DNA from: Pedomonas mirosovicensis
GTDB taxonomy: Bacteria; Pseudomonadota; Alphaproteobacteria; Sphingomonadales; Sphingomonadaceae
DNA length: 64,000 bases
Assembly (NCBI RefSeq): GCF_022569295.1
Contig: NZ_JAKFIA010000002.1
Span: 756,001-820,000 of the forward strand
Direction of reading: 5' to 3'
Made by a program: the position numbers and the translations under genes. Shown here one piece after another: positions 63,806 through 64,000 of the stretch. The notes beneath the pieces are model-generated. The model was not told the DNA's origin. It saw only the letters and a program-made list of their open reading frames with translations, and ran no database searches. Position 1 is the first letter of the stretch, and the number at the start of each line of letters is the position of its first letter.

Positions 63806-64000
63806 CTACAGCGGCACGTCAACCACGGCCAGCAGCCCGCCGCCGGGGGCATTGCCGAGGCGCACCGTCGCACCGAAGGTCATGGCCTGGGAACGGGCGA
63901 TGGTGAGGCCGATGCCGGTGCCGCTGCGCCCGCCCGGCTGGCCGGGATCGCCACGGGTGAAGGGCTCGAAGATCTTCTCCAGCAGCTCCGGCGCGATGCC
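63806..64000 (-). CDS. Sensor histidine kinase, C-terminal end only
   Basis: 64 C-terminal residues before a TAG at 63806-63808. HATPase G-boxes: PELLEKIFEPFTRGD, then GRSGTGIGLTIARSQAM and a terminal GGGLLAVVDVPL. The kinase extends beyond the right edge. It converges with the efflux operon, leaving about 210 bases between the stops. Its response regulator would lie outside the window. Confidence 0.85.
   Translation of the reverse strand, partial: GIAPELLEKIFEPFTRGDPGQPGGRSGTGIGLTIARSQAMTFGATVRLGNAPGGGLLAVVDVPL

Noticed and set aside
63677-64000. Plus-strand frame with a good ribosome site (GGGAGGAAG before GTG) open to the window end
   Set aside because: Its distal two thirds are antisense to clear HATPase motifs of the kinase at 63806-64000. 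The first 43 codons alone are not enough to call a gene; a short real peptide cannot be excluded.

Overview
The window (64 kb, GC-rich) is a chromosomal segment of an alphaproteobacterium, most likely a sphingomonad or close relative. This is inferred from two large TonB-dependent receptors with peptidase or phosphatase partners, RcnB-like and EF-hand periplasmic proteins, abundant two-component and PAS/GGDEF/EAL signalling, a GH3 enzyme with a PA14 insert, and a possible EcfG-type promoter. No rRNA, tRNA, insertion sequence, prophage or CRISPR array was seen. About 47 protein genes are supported; two are cut by the window ends and four carry 1-nt frameshifts at short homopolymers.

Layout. 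(1) 1-8264, carbohydrate/stress block: a TPP-dependent oxidase/synthase diverges from a GH15 glucoamylase-like enzyme and an FMN 2-hydroxyacid oxidase. These converge on an operon of GH3-PA14 beta-glycosidase, a stand-alone sensory-rhodopsin-transducer-type protein and an SDR. The GH3 gene has a LacI-type operator upstream. (2) 8692-20445, signalling block: a REC-EAL protein, then an eight-gene minus-strand operon with the parts list of a Wsp-type chemosensory system (FixJ-like regulator, CheW, CheR-TPR, CheW, PilJ-like MCP, CheA-REC, CheB, hybrid kinase). It has no WspR; a REC-PAS-kinase-REC hybrid sits at its end, and the CheB receiver has lost its phospho-acceptor. (3) 20446-21450, a 1-kb gene-free region with direct repeats and two inverted perfect DnaA boxes. 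(4) 21451-28520, peptide-use block: DPP4-like peptidase, TonB receptor and M1 aminopeptidase lipoprotein, with a shared operator-like motif before the first two. (5) 29077-41022, mixed regulators: a GAF-PAS-GGDEF-EAL protein, HD protein with GlxA regulator, HxlR with a frameshifted SDR, an MFS exporter, and a two-component system (response regulator frameshifted) flanked by EF-hand and RcnB-like genes that share a tandem direct-repeat box. (6) 41158-44863, a PaoABC-type molybdenum aldehyde oxidoreductase. (7) 45345-48648, homogentisate catabolism (hmgA, fahA, maiA), then an Rrf2 regulator and a thioredoxin-reductase-like flavoprotein. (8) 50091-54211, two VOC proteins, a frameshifted HxlR/SCP2 regulator, ahpF and ahpC. 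(9) 54932-63591, a TonB receptor with a Fur-box-like site, a PhoD-type phosphatase, and an EmrB/EmrA/NodT-type tripartite efflux operon. The last bases hold the C-terminus of a sensor kinase.

How the parts fit. Most of the block is nutrient capture (glycosides, peptides, aromatic amino acids, iron or phosphate esters) joined to envelope and redox sensing. c-di-GMP signalling recurs: two EAL proteins flank the Wsp-like block. The four homopolymer frameshifts look more like sequencing or assembly error than four independent pseudogenes. I found no clearly unprecedented system. The points most worth checking are the Wsp-like cluster with a degenerate CheB receiver, the rhodopsin-transducer gene inside a glycosidase operon, and three sets of regulatory repeats that link neighbouring genes into small regulons.
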